46,868 nucleotides of DNA from an uncultured Lachnospiraceae bacterium (GCA_902788035.1 CADAIL010000007.1:1-46868); one strand, 5' to 3'; numbered from the stretch's first letter, positions 33,749 to 42,581 are shown. Numbers and translations: made by a program. Notes: generated by a model from the letters alone, not told the origin.

Positions 33749-33857
33749 AGTCGTACCTTTCAATCTGTCTGCGGCACATGCCGCATCCGTCTTAAATGAC
33801 ACGTGATCCGCGTCTGACAATTATAATACCATAGTTGAAGTGCTGTTGCATATATGA

Positions 33858-33892
33858 TAAAAAGAAAAGAGCCCTACCGAAGTAAGGCTCTC
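33858..33892 (-). terminator. Intrinsic terminator of tRNA-Arg
   Basis: Minus strand AGAGCCTTACTTCGGTAGGGCTCT hairpin region (arms AGAGCC and GGCTCT) followed by TTTCTTTTT. Confidence 0.8.
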
Positions 33893-33896
33893 TCTA

Positions 33897-33970
33897 CGTG
33901 CGGGACAAGATTCGAACTCGCGACCTTCTGGTCCGTAGCCAGACGCTCTATCCAGCTGAGCTACCCACAC
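33897..33970 (-). tRNA. tRNA-Arg (anticodon ACG)
   Basis: 74 bases. Acceptor GTGTGGG with CCCGCAC (one G-T pair), D arm GCTC-AGCTGGATA-GAGC, anticodon loop CTACGGA closed by TCTGG/CCAGA, T loop TTCGAAT. The ACG anticodon reads CGN codons after A34 deamination. CCA is not encoded. Confidence 0.95.
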
Positions 33971-33999
33971 ATTTCGTTGCTTTATCTGCAACAAGCAGT

Positions 34000-34028
34000 A
34001 TAATACAACGATTGGATAATTTTGTCAA
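34000..34028 (-). promoter_or_regulatory. Promoter of tRNA-Arg
   Basis: Minus strand TTGACA (34023-34028), 17-base spacer, TATTAT (34000-34005), 30 bases ahead of the tRNA. Confidence 0.8.
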
Positions 34029-34096
34029 CACACTTTTTTAAATTTTTGTTTTTAGTGAAGGTACTTCTACCGATGTACTATGGAACTCTCCGACGA

Positions 34097-34114
34097 ACCT
34101 GTCTGAACTGCCAC
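34097..34114 (-). repeat. Solo terminal-repeat sequence of the palindromic element
   Basis: ACCTGTCTGAACTGCCA matches the right terminal repeat (CCTGTCTGAACTGTCACC in copy 4) but is not attached to an element core. It faces the GCAGTTCAG end of copy 6 twelve bases away, forming a small inverted repeat with it. Confidence 0.6.
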
Positions 34115-34125
34115 GATTCATGGAA

Positions 34126-34322
34126 GCAGTTCAGGCGGACTGCTCTTTAAATCTATGTCCGGCAGCAAATCATCCATCTTCGTGAGAAAAACATTGCCGG
34201 TCCGACCGAGAAATCAAAAACGCGTAAGCGTTTTTTAGTTCGCAGGGAAGAACCGGCGTTTTTCGATGAAGATGATGTTTGCCGGCGGATCATTGATCTC
34301 ACGTGCAGTCCGGATGAACTGC
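34126..34322 (-). repeat. Palindromic interspersed element, copy 6 (complete)
   Basis: 197 bp, reverse orientation. Terminal repeats GCAGTTCAGGCGGACTGC (34126-34143) and GCAGTCCGGATGAACTGC (34305-34322). In family orientation the core reads GCCGGCAAACATC, ATCTTCATCGAAAAACG, stem CCGGTTC, an altered loop, tip AAAAACGC-ttac-GCGTTTTT, TTTCTCGGTC, stem GGACCGG, AATGTTTTTCTCACGAAG and TTGCTGCCGG. It begins 15 bases beyond the cysK stop. Confidence 0.85.
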
Positions 34323-34336
34323 CACATATACACCAA

Positions 34337-35269
34337 TCAGTTCGCGAAAATCGGTGTGGAGTAATATCTGTCTCCGGAATCAGGGAGAATGACGACGATG
34401 GTCTTACCTGCATTTGCAGGATCCTTTGCCACCTCGATCGCCCCGCTGAGGGCAGCCCCTGAAGAAATGCCCACGAGAATTCCCTCTTTCTTCGCAATCA
34501 GCTTGGATGTTTCAAATGCAACCTCGTTCTCAACTGTAATGACGCCGTCATAAAGCTCCGTATCGAGGGTATCCGGAACAAATCCGGCGCCGATGCCCTG
34601 AATCTTGTGCGGGCCGCCGTGACCTTCCGAGAGGACCGGTGATGTCTTAGGCTCGAGAGCAAGAACCTTGATATCCGGATTTTGTTCTTTCAGGTAACGT
34701 CCGGTGCCGCTCAGAGTTCCGCCTGTGCCCACACCTGCGATAAATATGTCGACCACGCCATCTGTATCCGCCCAGATTTCCGGGCCTGTCGTCTCATAGT
34801 GTGCTTTCGGGTTAGCTGGGTTCACGAACTGGCCCGGTATAAAACTGTTCGGCGTCTCAGCTGCCAGCTCATCCGCTTTGGCTATAGCCCCCTTCATTCC
34901 TTTGGAACCGTCGGTAAGAACGATTTCCGCGCCGTAAGCCTTGAGGATATTTCTGCGCTCAACAGACATCGTTTCCGGCATCGTGAGAATGACCCGGTAG
35001 CCCTTGGAAGCCGCGATGGCCGCAAGGCCAATTCCTGTATTTCCGGATGTGGGCTCGATGATGACAGATCCTTCCTTCAGCTTTCCGCTTGCTTCAGCAT
35101 CTTCAATCATGGATTTTGCGATCCTGTCCTTCACGGAACCTGCGGGGTTAAAGTACTCGAGTTTAGCCAGAATACGCGCGCTGAGGCCAAGCTCTTTTTC
35201 AATATTCTTAAATTCGACCAGCGGTGTTCCGCCGATGAGACCGAGTGTTCCTTCATAAATATTTGCCAT
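34337..35269 (-). CDS. cysK: Cysteine synthase A (O-acetylserine sulfhydrylase)
   Basis: A PLP enzyme that makes cysteine from O-acetylserine and sulfide. The 310 residues have [17 protein letters not shown] with the PLP lysine at residue 47, the [10 protein letters not shown] substrate loop, and [15 protein letters not shown] binding the phosphate. GAGGAGGGA precedes the start. It has its own promoter and lies next to an Rrf2 regulator gene. In Bacillus the Rrf2 protein CymR controls cysteine metabolism and is itself bound by CysK, so the pairing is suggestive. Confidence 0.96.
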   Translation of the reverse strand: MANIYEGTLGLIGGTPLVEFKNIEKELGLSARILAKLEYFNPAGSVKDRIAKSMIEDAEASGKLKEGSVIIEPTSGNTGIGLAAIAASKGYRVILTMPETMSVERRNILKAYGAEIVLTDGSKGMKGAIAKADELAAETPNSFIPGQFVNPANPKAHYETTGPEIWADTDGVVDIFIAGVGTGGTLSGTGRYLKEQNPDIKVLALEPKTSPVLSEGHGGPHKIQGIGAGFVPDTLDTELYDGVITVENEVAFETSKLIAKKEGILVGISSGAALSGAIEVAKDPANAGKTIVVILPDSGDRYYSTPIFAN

Positions 35270-35316
35270 TACAATTCCCTCCTCGTTTTCAGCAGGTTAT
35301 TTGAGCGCCTATGCAT

Positions 35317-35373
35317 TCCCCATATTTCCTAGCTGTTTTCTATGAATTATATCATCTATCTCCGCTTTGTCAA
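35317..35373 (-). promoter_or_regulatory. Promoter and initiation-region motif of cysK
   Basis: Minus strand TTGACA (35368-35373), 16-base spacer, TATAAT (35346-35351). Directly after the -10 it reads CATAGAAAACAGCTAGGAAA, nearly the same as the sequence after the -10 of the neighbouring Rrf2 gene. This is a candidate operator covering the transcription start. Confidence 0.75.
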
Positions 35374-35383
35374 TACACAAATA

Positions 35384-35425
35384 TGAAAAATACCCCGGGA
35401 ACCGCATGCGGCCGGGGCATTTTTT
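35384..35425. terminator. Bidirectional intrinsic terminator between the Rrf2 gene and cysK
   Basis: CCCCGG (35393-35398) pairs with CCGGGG (35412-35417) around CCGCATGCGG. It is flanked by a T-run on each strand. Confidence 0.75.
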
Positions 35426-35443
35426 GTCAGCTCATAACTGATT

Positions 35444-35878
35444 TCAGATCACATAATCCGACTGCAGAGCAGTCTCCTCATTCACAAGATCTTCCAGGGT
35501 CACGCTGTCCACATAATCGTTGATTACTTTATTCAGCCCGTTCCAGAAGGAAATAGTCGGACAGCTCTCCGCGCGCGGACACTCATTGATTTCTGTCTCC
35601 AGACACGCAGTCGGCGCAAGCGGTCCCTCCAGGACACGCAGAATGCTGCCCACTGTATAATCAGACGGATTCCGGGCAAGCCGATAGCCTCCGGATGACC
35701 CGCGAAGGCTCTGTACAAAACCGGCCTTGCTGAGGGGCGAAATAATCTGTTCCATATACTTAAGTGTAATTCCCTGTCTTCTTGCTATATCTTTCAGCGG
35801 GACAAGCTCTCCGGAATTATGCATAGCCAGATCCAGCATAATTCTGAGGGCGTAACGCCCCTTCGTGGAAACTTTCAT
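35444..35878 (-). CDS. Rrf2-family transcriptional regulator
   Basis: A 144-residue winged-helix protein. MKVSTKGRYALRIMLDLA, KDIARRQGITLKYMEQIISPL and SLRGSSGGYRLAR are the typical Rrf2 segments. Three cysteines follow as C-X7-C-X5-C (CLETEINECPRAESC), close to the cluster-binding patterns of IscR and NsrR, so an iron-sulfur cofactor is possible. Position beside cysK suggests control of sulfur or cluster metabolism. I prefer the start at 35878 because of spacing from GTAGGG; 35884 is the alternative. Confidence 0.92.
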   Translation of the reverse strand: MKVSTKGRYALRIMLDLAMHNSGELVPLKDIARRQGITLKYMEQIISPLSKAGFVQSLRGSSGGYRLARNPSDYTVGSILRVLEGPLAPTACLETEINECPRAESCPTISFWNGLNKVINDYVDSVTLEDLVNEETALQSDYVI

Positions 35879-35879
35879 C

Positions 35880-35939
35880 TGCATCCCTACTTTCCTAGTG
35901 GTTTTATATGATTATATATCATCCAACACGGAATTGCAA
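35880..35939 (-). promoter_or_regulatory. Promoter and initiation-region motif of the Rrf2 gene
   Basis: Minus strand TTGCAA (35934-35939), 17-base spacer, TATAAT (35911-35916), followed by CATATAAAACCACTAGGAAA. The match to the cysK initiation region (CATAGAAAACAGCTAGGAAA) predicts autoregulation plus control of cysK. Confidence 0.7.
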
Positions 35940-35942
35940 GTA

Positions 35943-35972
35943 AAAAGCCCCCGCCGGTTCCCCGGCGGAGGC
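35943..35972 (-). terminator. Intrinsic terminator of ptsI
   Basis: Minus strand CCGCCGG-ggaa-CCGGCGG extended by GCC/GGC, followed by TTTTTAC. Confidence 0.8.
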
Positions 35973-35995
35973 CGCTCTCATCATATGAGGGGAGA

Positions 35996-37612
35996 TCAAT
36001 CCATGTCGCGGATGATCTTTCTTGTGCGAAGGATGGATGTCGGGCTCATGGACAGCTCGTCGATACCCATATTGACAAATACTTCTGTAAGTTCCGGATC
36101 AGCGCCGAGCTCGCCGCAGATACCTACCCATGTGTTGTGTCTGTGGCCTGCGTCGATCGTCATCTGGATAGCCTTGAGGACTGCCGGATGATGTGCGTCG
36201 AAGAATTTCTCCAGATGCTGATTCTGGCGGTCGATCGCGCATGTGTACTGTGTCAGGTCGTTCGTGCCGATGGAGAAGAAGTCAACGAGCTCTGCAAGCT
36301 CATCTGCCATGAAGACAGCTGCCGGAGTCTCGATCATGATACCAACGGAAATGTTCTCATTGAACGGAACATCATGAGCACGAAGATCAGCCTTAGCTGC
36401 CTCGAGGAGCTTCAGTGAGCGCTCAACTTCCCACTTGGAGATAATCATCGGGAACATGATCGCTACGTTGCCGTAAGCGGATGCGCGGAGGAGAGCTTTC
36501 AGCTGAGTCATGAAGATCTCTTCACGTGTCAGGCAGATACGGATAGCGCGGAAGCCGAGAGCCGGGTTCTCTTCCTTCTCAAGGTTGAAGTAGTCGATCT
36601 GCTTGTCAGCGCCGATATCCAGTGTACGGATGATGAGCTGCTTGCCTGCAAGGATCTCAGCGACCTGCTTGTAAGCCTGGAACTGCTGCTCTTCTGTCGG
36701 ATAATCATCATTCTGCAGATACAGGAACTCGGAACGGAAGAGGCCTACGCCCTCGCCGTCATTCTCAAGAACATAGCCGATATCGCCTACGCCGCCGATG
36801 TTGCAGTACAGATGTACATGCTTGCCGGACTTTGTAACTGTCTCGAGGCCCTTCATTGCATCGAGGAGTTTTCTCTTCTCGATTTCTTCAGCCTGCAGTT
36901 TCTTATACTTAGCAAGTGTATCCTCATCCGGATCAATGAGAACAGCGCCGGCCTTGCCGTCGACGATTGCCATCTTGCCGTTGACATCCTTCGGGACCTT
37001 GACCTGAACAAGTGCCGGAATGTTCATTGTACGAGCAAGGATTGCTGTATGGGAGTTTGTGGATCCCTCTCTTGTTACAAATGCAAGGACCATAGCCTTG
37101 TCAAGCTGAACTGTCTCTGACGGAGCAAGGTCATCAGCTACAAGGATGACCGGCTCTGTGAAGTTGTTGCCGCCGGCACCGCCGCCCATGAGGTCTGTGA
37201 CGAGACGGGAAGAAATATCCTTGACGTCTGCCGCACGTCCTCTCATGTACTCATCTTCCATGCTGGCGAACATTGCCGCAAAGTTATCACCTGTTGTCTT
37301 AACAGCATACTCTGCATTGACCTGCTGCTCTTTGATGATCTCTTCGATGGACTCATTATAGTCATCATCATCAAGCATCATCTGGTGTACTTCGAAGATA
37401 TCAGCGTGAGCTTCGCCTACGTCAACGAGTGCCTTCTCATAGAGTGCCTTGAGCTCGCCCATAGCCTGCTCTTTAGCTGCATGGAGACGCTCGATCTCTG
37501 CAGCAACGTCAGCTACCTGTACCTTCTCGATAGCTCCGTCTGCCTTGGCCATCTCTGCGATCTTGCCGATAGCGATTCCCTGATACGCTGCTTTGCCAGT
37601 GAATTTTTCCAT
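35996..37612 (-). CDS. ptsI: Phosphoenolpyruvate-protein phosphotransferase (PTS Enzyme I)
   Basis: Takes phosphate from PEP and passes it to HPr in sugar uptake. The 538-residue form (start at 37612, MEKFTGKAAYQGIAIG, after GGAGC) is slightly shorter than the usual 570 but complete. REGSTNSHTAILAR contains the phosphorylated histidine. The C-terminal PEP-binding barrel includes GLFRSEFLY, LGFRAIRICL and GICGELGAD with the catalytic cysteine. No ptsH is next to it; the gene is monocistronic with its own promoter and terminator. Confidence 0.96.
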   Translation of the reverse strand: MEKFTGKAAYQGIAIGKIAEMAKADGAIEKVQVADVAAEIERLHAAKEQAMGELKALYEKALVDVGEAHADIFEVHQMMLDDDDYNESIEEIIKEQQVNAEYAVKTTGDNFAAMFASMEDEYMRGRAADVKDISSRLVTDLMGGGAGGNNFTEPVILVADDLAPSETVQLDKAMVLAFVTREGSTNSHTAILARTMNIPALVQVKVPKDVNGKMAIVDGKAGAVLIDPDEDTLAKYKKLQAEEIEKRKLLDAMKGLETVTKSGKHVHLYCNIGGVGDIGYVLENDGEGVGLFRSEFLYLQNDDYPTEEQQFQAYKQVAEILAGKQLIIRTLDIGADKQIDYFNLEKEENPALGFRAIRICLTREEIFMTQLKALLRASAYGNVAIMFPMIISKWEVERSLKLLEAAKADLRAHDVPFNENISVGIMIETPAAVFMADELAELVDFFSIGTNDLTQYTCAIDRQNQHLEKFFDAHHPAVLKAIQMTIDAGHRHNTWVGICGELGADPELTEVFVNMGIDELSMSPTSILRTRKIIRDMD

Positions 37613-37690
37613 CTCAGTGCTCCTTTTTTTAATATTAGATTTGTCCAAAATCACCGCGATAATGGACAGCAAGAACATACTTCTTTGAAT

Positions 37691-37719
37691 ATTATATGAC
37701 ATGAAAAGACTATAAGCAA
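37691..37719 (-). promoter_or_regulatory. Promoter of ptsI
   Basis: Minus strand TTGCTT (37714-37719), 17-base spacer, TATAAT (37691-37696). Confidence 0.65.
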
Positions 37720-37790
37720 CGGAAAATTTGTTGATTTTACACTATTTGCGCTATTTGTTGCAAATATGACTCGGCATTTTGCCATGACAC

Positions 37791-37845
37791 AAAAATACAG
37801 GGACCGGTCACTTGTGCAAATATGCACAAGGCCGCCGGATCCCTG
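37791..37845 (-). terminator. Intrinsic terminator of glmS
   Basis: CAGGGACCGG (37798-37807) pairs with CCGGATCCCTG (37835-37845), and ACTTGTGC with GCACAAG inside; the minus strand continues into TATTTTTGTG. A second perfect hairpin AATGGGGG-aagac-CCCCCATT (37878-37898) lies between it and the glmS stop. Confidence 0.7.
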
Positions 37846-37932
37846 TCACGAAGCTTTAGTCAGTATGTATTTATCTCAATGGGGGAAGACCCCCCATTCT
37901 GCACGCAGCAGGCAGACTGATATCGGACAGAC

Positions 37933-39783
37933 TCACTCGACTGTCACTGATTTTGCCAGATTTCTCGGTTTATCAACATCCAGACCCTTAGCGCAGCTGA
38001 CATAATAGCCGAGCAGCTGCAGCGGAATGATTGCGAGCGATGTGGCAAAATGCTCATCTGTCTTCGGAATATATACCGTGAAATCGGCCGTATCCTCAAT
38101 ATTGTAGTTGCCATAGGAGGTCAGCCCCATAAGATAAGCTCCGCGGCTCTTGCACTCGACCATATTGGACACAGTCTTCTCGTACAGGCCGGACTGGGTC
38201 AGGACACCTACAACAAGCGTACCGTCCTCAACCAGGGAAATCGTTCCGTGCTTCAGCTCACCCGCTGCGTAGGCCTCGGAGTGAATATAGCTGATTTCTT
38301 TCATCTTAAGGCTTCCTTCAAGGGAAATCGCGTAGTCGATACCTCTGCCGATGAAAAAGATGTCATGCGCATTGGAATACTTGGCAGCGAACCACTGGAT
38401 TCTCTCCTTATCCTCAAGCAGTCTCTGGATCTTTCCGGAGAGGGTCCGTATCTCTGTCAGCATCTCCTGGGCTTTCGCATCATCTATCGTTCCGCGTATG
38501 AGCGCGAACTCGATGGCGAGAATGTAGGACGCGATCAGCTGCGTAGAATAAGCCTTTGTCGTCGCGACGGCTATTTCCGGGCCTGCCATCGTATACAAGA
38601 CATAATCAGCCTCGCGGGCGATGGAGGATCCCACTACGTTAACTATAGCCAGCGTTTTATTTCCCAGATCCTTCGCTTCGCGAAGGGCTGCGAGGGAGTC
38701 TGCCGTTTCTCCCGACTGGCTGATAACAACGACAAGATTATCCGGAGCCAGAAGCGGTCTTCTGTATCTGAACTCGGAAGCCAGCTCCACGCGTACCGGA
38801 ATGCGGACAAGATCCTCAAATACATACTGGGCTGCTACACCCACATGATATGCACTGCCGCAGGCGACGATCGTGAGACCGCTTATTGAAGACACTGCCT
38901 CGTCTGTCAGACCGGTAGATGAAAGATCCACGACCGGACCGTCCTGACTGTCCTTCACATAGGCACCCACCGTGTCCGCAACAGCCTTTGGCTGCTCATG
39001 GATCTCTTTCATCATGAAATGCTCAAAACCGCCCTTTTCCGCGGCTTCCGCATCCCATTTGATCTCATGCAGTTCCTTCTCGACGATATCCCCATCCAGA
39101 TTGTAGAATTCTGCCTTGCCCGCGGTTAATCTCGCCATCTCAAGGTTGCCGATATAGTAAACATTCCTTGTGTAGTTCAAAATTGCGGGAACATCAGAGG
39201 CTACATATGTCTCACCATTGTTGACTCCGATGATCATCGGGCTGTCTTTTCTGGCAACATAAATCTCGCCGGGGTACTCTTTGAACATGACGGCAAGGGC
39301 GTAGGAACCGCGCACACGGACCATTGTCTTGGCGATAGCGTCGATCGGACCCATCTTATACTTATGATAATAGTAATCAACGACCTTGACCGCCACTTCC
39401 GTGTCCGTCTCCGAATAGAACTTATATCCTTTCCGGATCATCTTGTCCTTCAGTTCCTTATAATTCTCAATGATACCGTTATGAACAGCAACAACGTTCA
39501 TATCGCTTGTCGCGTGCGGATGAGCGTTGTTTTCTGACGGTTCCCCGTGTGTCGCCCATCTGGTGTGACCGATACCGCAGCTTCCGGGAACAGCCGTGCC
39601 GCCATTGGTCTTCTCCGAAAGAACTTTCAGGCGCCCTTTAGCCTTCACGACAACAGGAACCTTATCGGCATCGCGGACCGCTATTCCCGCGGAGTCGTAG
39701 CCTCGGTACTCAAGTTTCGATAAACCTTCAAGCAGGATCGGTGCTGCCTGTCTCGGACCTATATACCCGACAATTCCACACAT
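37933..39783 (-). CDS. glmS: Glutamine-fructose-6-phosphate aminotransferase (isomerizing)
   Basis: Makes glucosamine-6-phosphate for peptidoglycan and other amino sugars. The 616 residues start MCGIVGYIGPRQAAPILLEG, so Cys2 becomes the N-terminal glutaminase nucleophile. HTRWATHGEPSENNAHPH is the glutaminase motif. Two SIS sugar-binding domains follow (IVACGSAYHVG, VVISQSGETADSLAAL, FFIGRGIDYAISLEGSLKMKE), ending KPRNLAKSVTVE. GAGAGGAGA precedes the start. No glmS ribozyme core can be seen in the roughly 120-base leader. Confidence 0.97.
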   Translation of the reverse strand: MCGIVGYIGPRQAAPILLEGLSKLEYRGYDSAGIAVRDADKVPVVVKAKGRLKVLSEKTNGGTAVPGSCGIGHTRWATHGEPSENNAHPHATSDMNVVAVHNGIIENYKELKDKMIRKGYKFYSETDTEVAVKVVDYYYHKYKMGPIDAIAKTMVRVRGSYALAVMFKEYPGEIYVARKDSPMIIGVNNGETYVASDVPAILNYTRNVYYIGNLEMARLTAGKAEFYNLDGDIVEKELHEIKWDAEAAEKGGFEHFMMKEIHEQPKAVADTVGAYVKDSQDGPVVDLSSTGLTDEAVSSISGLTIVACGSAYHVGVAAQYVFEDLVRIPVRVELASEFRYRRPLLAPDNLVVVISQSGETADSLAALREAKDLGNKTLAIVNVVGSSIAREADYVLYTMAGPEIAVATTKAYSTQLIASYILAIEFALIRGTIDDAKAQEMLTEIRTLSGKIQRLLEDKERIQWFAAKYSNAHDIFFIGRGIDYAISLEGSLKMKEISYIHSEAYAAGELKHGTISLVEDGTLVVGVLTQSGLYEKTVSNMVECKSRGAYLMGLTSYGNYNIEDTADFTVYIPKTDEHFATSLAIIPLQLLGYYVSCAKGLDVDKPRNLAKSVTVE

Positions 39784-39831
39784 AATCTATTTCTCCTCTC
39801 ACTATGAGATAATAACCAACAGGACTTAATC

Positions 39832-39860
39832 AGTATAATCTCAGACCCCAAAAATGTAAA
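39832..39860 (-). promoter_or_regulatory. Promoter of glmS
   Basis: Minus strand TTTACA (39855-39860), 17-base spacer, TATACT (39832-39837), giving a leader of about 45 bases. Confidence 0.65.
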
Positions 39861-40014
39861 GGCGTTCATCACACCAGCAACTTAAGCGCACAAGGATTAC
39901 AAACTCTCGACTTATCTGTACCTGTAAATCTGCATTTTGCCCATCATGAAGCAAATGAATATATTTTTTTATCAAAAACTGCACAATTTTTCCATATTTT
40001 TTACTCAAAATCTT

Positions 40015-40100
40015 TTCTATATGTTACAATACATATAGTGTCATTGCACAGGTCTCTGTACACAGAGACAGTTCCCAAGCGCTTTTATTATTACCAAATA
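40015..40100 (+). promoter_or_regulatory. glgC upstream region with two inverted repeats
   Basis: CTATATG-ttacaata-CATATAG (40018-40039) contains a possible -10 (TACAAT), though no -35 at good spacing is evident. GTCTCTGT-ac-ACAGAGAC (40052-40069) is a perfect short hairpin. CCAAGCGCTTTTA (about 40076-40088) shares the core of a catabolite-responsive element but lacks its outer bases, so cre is only a weak guess. The remaining 340 bases between glmS and glgC are AT-rich with no gene. Confidence 0.4.
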
Positions 40101-40124
40101 TAAAAGAAAGAGAGGTTTCACATT

Positions 40125-41249
40125 ATGCAAAACTCAATGTTAGCAATGATTCTGGCCGGTGGTCGTGGTAGCCGTCTGAAAGACCTTACCAACAAAGTGG
40201 CCAAGCCAGCCGTTTCATACGGTGGAAAGTACCGTATCGTCGACTTCCCGCTTTCCAACTGTGCGAACAGCGGTATCGATGTTGTCGGTGTCCTTACACA
40301 GTATGAATCTGTTGAGCTGAACTCCTATGTTGCCGCTGCCGGCAACTGGGGTCTGGACAGCCGTGACAGCGGCGTCTTCGTACTTCCGCCTCGTGAAAAA
40401 GCCGATGCAGGTCTCGATGTCTATCGCGGAACAGCAGACGCCATTTCCCAGAACATTGACTTCATCGACAAGTATGATCCGGAATATCTGCTCGTCCTCT
40501 CCGGTGACCACATCTACAAAATGAACTATGACAAGATGCTGGACTACCACAAAGAGAAAGGTGCCGACGTAACGATCGCTGTCCGCGAAGTTCCGTGGAA
40601 AGAAGCTCCGCGTTTCGGTATCATGAATACAGATGCAGATCTCAACATTATTGAGTTCCAGGAAAAGCCGAAGGAGCCGAAGAGCAACCTCGCATCCATG
40701 GGTATCTACATTTTCTCATGGAAGAAGCTTCGTGCTATTCTCGTTGCTGATATGGTCAACCCGAATTCCAGCCATGACTTCGGTAACGATGTCATCCCGA
40801 CATATCTGAACAACGGCGACAAGCTTGTTGCATGGAAGTTCAAAGGCTATTGGAAGGATGTAGGAACCATCGATTCTCTGTGGGAAGCTAACATGGACCT
40901 GCTCGACAAGAAGAACGAGCTGGATCTGGGCGATAGCTCCTGGAAGATCTACACAGACGACGCTCCGGCTCTTCCGCAGTACATTGGACCGGATGCTTCT
41001 GTTGAGAACGCCTATATCACACAGGGCGTTGTCGTAGACGGCGAAGTAAAGAATTCTGTTCTGTTCACGAACGCTGCAGTTGCAGCCGGTGCTAAGGTCA
41101 TCGATTCTGTCCTTATGCCGGGCGCTGTTGTCAAGGCAGGCGCTACAGTCGTACGCGCACTTGTCGCTGATGGCGTTGAAATCAGTGAAGGTGCTGCAGT
41201 CGGCAACGCTGACAGCGAAGAAATCACGCTTGTAGCAAAGAATGTGTAA
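40125..41249 (+). CDS. glgC: Glucose-1-phosphate adenylyltransferase, catalytic subunit
   Basis: Makes ADP-glucose, the donor for glycogen synthesis. The 374 residues start with the pyrophosphorylase signature [19 protein letters not shown], followed by [20 protein letters not shown] and [15 protein letters not shown]. The C-terminal left-handed beta-helix (from about 280) carries hexapeptide repeats ([25 protein letters not shown]). GAGAGG precedes the start. glgD follows 15 bases later. The Firmicutes enzyme is typically a GlgC-GlgD hetero-oligomer. Confidence 0.97.
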   Translation: MQNSMLAMILAGGRGSRLKDLTNKVAKPAVSYGGKYRIVDFPLSNCANSGIDVVGVLTQYESVELNSYVAAAGNWGLDSRDSGVFVLPPREKADAGLDVYRGTADAISQNIDFIDKYDPEYLLVLSGDHIYKMNYDKMLDYHKEKGADVTIAVREVPWKEAPRFGIMNTDADLNIIEFQEKPKEPKSNLASMGIYIFSWKKLRAILVADMVNPNSSHDFGNDVIPTYLNNGDKLVAWKFKGYWKDVGTIDSLWEANMDLLDKKNELDLGDSSWKIYTDDAPALPQYIGPDASVENAYITQGVVVDGEVKNSVLFTNAAVAAGAKVIDSVLMPGAVVKAGATVVRALVADGVEISEGAAVGNADSEEITLVAKNV

Positions 41250-41264
41250 AGGGGGTAGAATAAA

Positions 41265-42386
41265 ATGGCAGTAAAAGCATTAGGCATTGTCACTTCCGGC
41301 AATCGCATTAAAGTTGAAGGCATGCAGGCATTCCGCCCTGTATCTGCATTTACATTTGTCGGTCGTTACAGAATGATCGACTTCCCGCTCTCGAACCTGA
41401 GCAATTCCAATATTGAGAGAATTCAGGTATTTGCAGGCGCAAATCCCCGTTCTCTCGCAGAGCATGTCGGCACAGGCCGTCACTATGGCATCAACAGCAA
41501 GCGCGGCAAGATTCAGCTTCTGTTCTCACCCGAGAGTGAAGTAAACGAAATCTACAACACAGACGTCGCTTCTTTCCTGTACAATGAGGATGTCATTGAG
41601 AGAGTCAACGCAGACTATGTCATTCTGGTTCCGTCCTACATGGTATTTGCACAGAACTATGACGAGCTGCTCGACGCTCATGTCGCTTCCGGCGCGGACA
41701 TCACTCTTCTGTATCACAAGGTAACAAATGCTGATGTTGCTTACATGAACTGCGAGTATCTGAAGCTTGACGACGAGAAGACAGTTCTCGGCATCGAGAC
41801 GAACATCGGCGGCAAGGCCAACAAGAACATCTTCATGAACAGCTATGTCATGAAGAAAGAGCTGTTCCTTGATCTCATCAAGCAGGCCAAGAAGAAATCT
41901 TCGATGTACAACTTATTCAACATCGTGAACGACAAGGCAGTTTCCGAAGATCTCACTATCAAGGCTGTTCAGCATGAAGGCTACTTCGAAGCCATCACAG
42001 ACTTCAAGTCCTACTTCAGAGCTAACCTTGAGCTTACGGACTATGCGACAGCTTCCAGCCTCTTCACAGAGAAATGGCCGATCTACACAAGAACGAACGA
42101 TGCGTGCCCGACACAGTATCTCCCGGGCGCTTCCGTAAAGAAGTCCCTCATCTCCAACGGCTCCCTCATTGCCGGCACAGTTGAGAACTGCATCATCGGC
42201 CGCGGCGTCGTCATCGAGGAAGGCGCAGTTGTAAAGAACAGCGTCATCTGCTCCGAAGTCACGATCGCAAAAGATACCGTCATCGAGAATCAGGTCGTTG
42301 ACAAGTACGCAAGAATCCTTCACGCAAAGGAGATCATCGCTGATCCTGAGAATCCGGGATACATCAAGAGACTTGACACTCTTTAA
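41265..42386 (+). CDS. glgD: Glucose-1-phosphate adenylyltransferase, GlgD subunit
   Basis: Partner of GlgC; in characterised Firmicutes it has little activity alone but raises GlgC activity. The 373 residues lack the GGxGxRL nucleotide loop (here ALGIVTSGNRIKVEGMQAFR) but keep GRYRMIDFPLSNLSNSNI and the C-terminal beta-helix (ISNGSLIAGTVENCIIGRGV). AAAGGGGGT precedes the start. The operon ends in a strong terminator and contains no glycogen synthase or branching gene. Confidence 0.96.
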   Translation: MAVKALGIVTSGNRIKVEGMQAFRPVSAFTFVGRYRMIDFPLSNLSNSNIERIQVFAGANPRSLAEHVGTGRHYGINSKRGKIQLLFSPESEVNEIYNTDVASFLYNEDVIERVNADYVILVPSYMVFAQNYDELLDAHVASGADITLLYHKVTNADVAYMNCEYLKLDDEKTVLGIETNIGGKANKNIFMNSYVMKKELFLDLIKQAKKKSSMYNLFNIVNDKAVSEDLTIKAVQHEGYFEAITDFKSYFRANLELTDYATASSLFTEKWPIYTRTNDACPTQYLPGASVKKSLISNGSLIAGTVENCIIGRGVVIEEGAVVKNSVICSEVTIAKDTVIENQVVDKYARILHAKEIIADPENPGYIKRLDTL

Positions 42387-42411
42387 TCCCATTTGGTAAT
42401 AATTGAGCAGA

Positions 42412-42443
42412 GGCTGCTGCCGTCACAGGCAGCAGCCTTTTTT
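42412..42443 (+). terminator. Intrinsic terminator of glgCD
   Basis: GGCTGCTGCC-gtcaca-GGCAGCAGCC followed by TTTTTT. Confidence 0.92.
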
Positions 42444-42527
42444 CCGGAGAAGCGCCCACTGGCAGGTGATTTTGCGGGCAGGTCTAAGATTATACCAGAG
42501 GTCGTATAAAAATGATAAAAATAGCAC

Positions 42528-42556
42528 TTGCCGAAAGTGCGTTTATCTGTTACTAT
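42528..42556 (+). promoter_or_regulatory. Promoter of the four-tRNA cluster
   Basis: TTGCCG (42528-42533), 17-base spacer, TACTAT (42551-42556), 26 bases ahead of tRNA-Asn. Confidence 0.65.
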
Positions 42557-42581
42557 AGGTTAGTACGAATTGTATAAAAAT

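Noticed and set aside
436..34322. Palindromic elements as tRNA or known riboswitches
   Set aside because: They have no tRNA arms or recognised aptamer cores, and they occur near genes of unrelated function.
40076..40088. Catabolite-responsive element at glgC
   Set aside because: Only the AAGCGCTT core matches; the outer TG and CA are missing.
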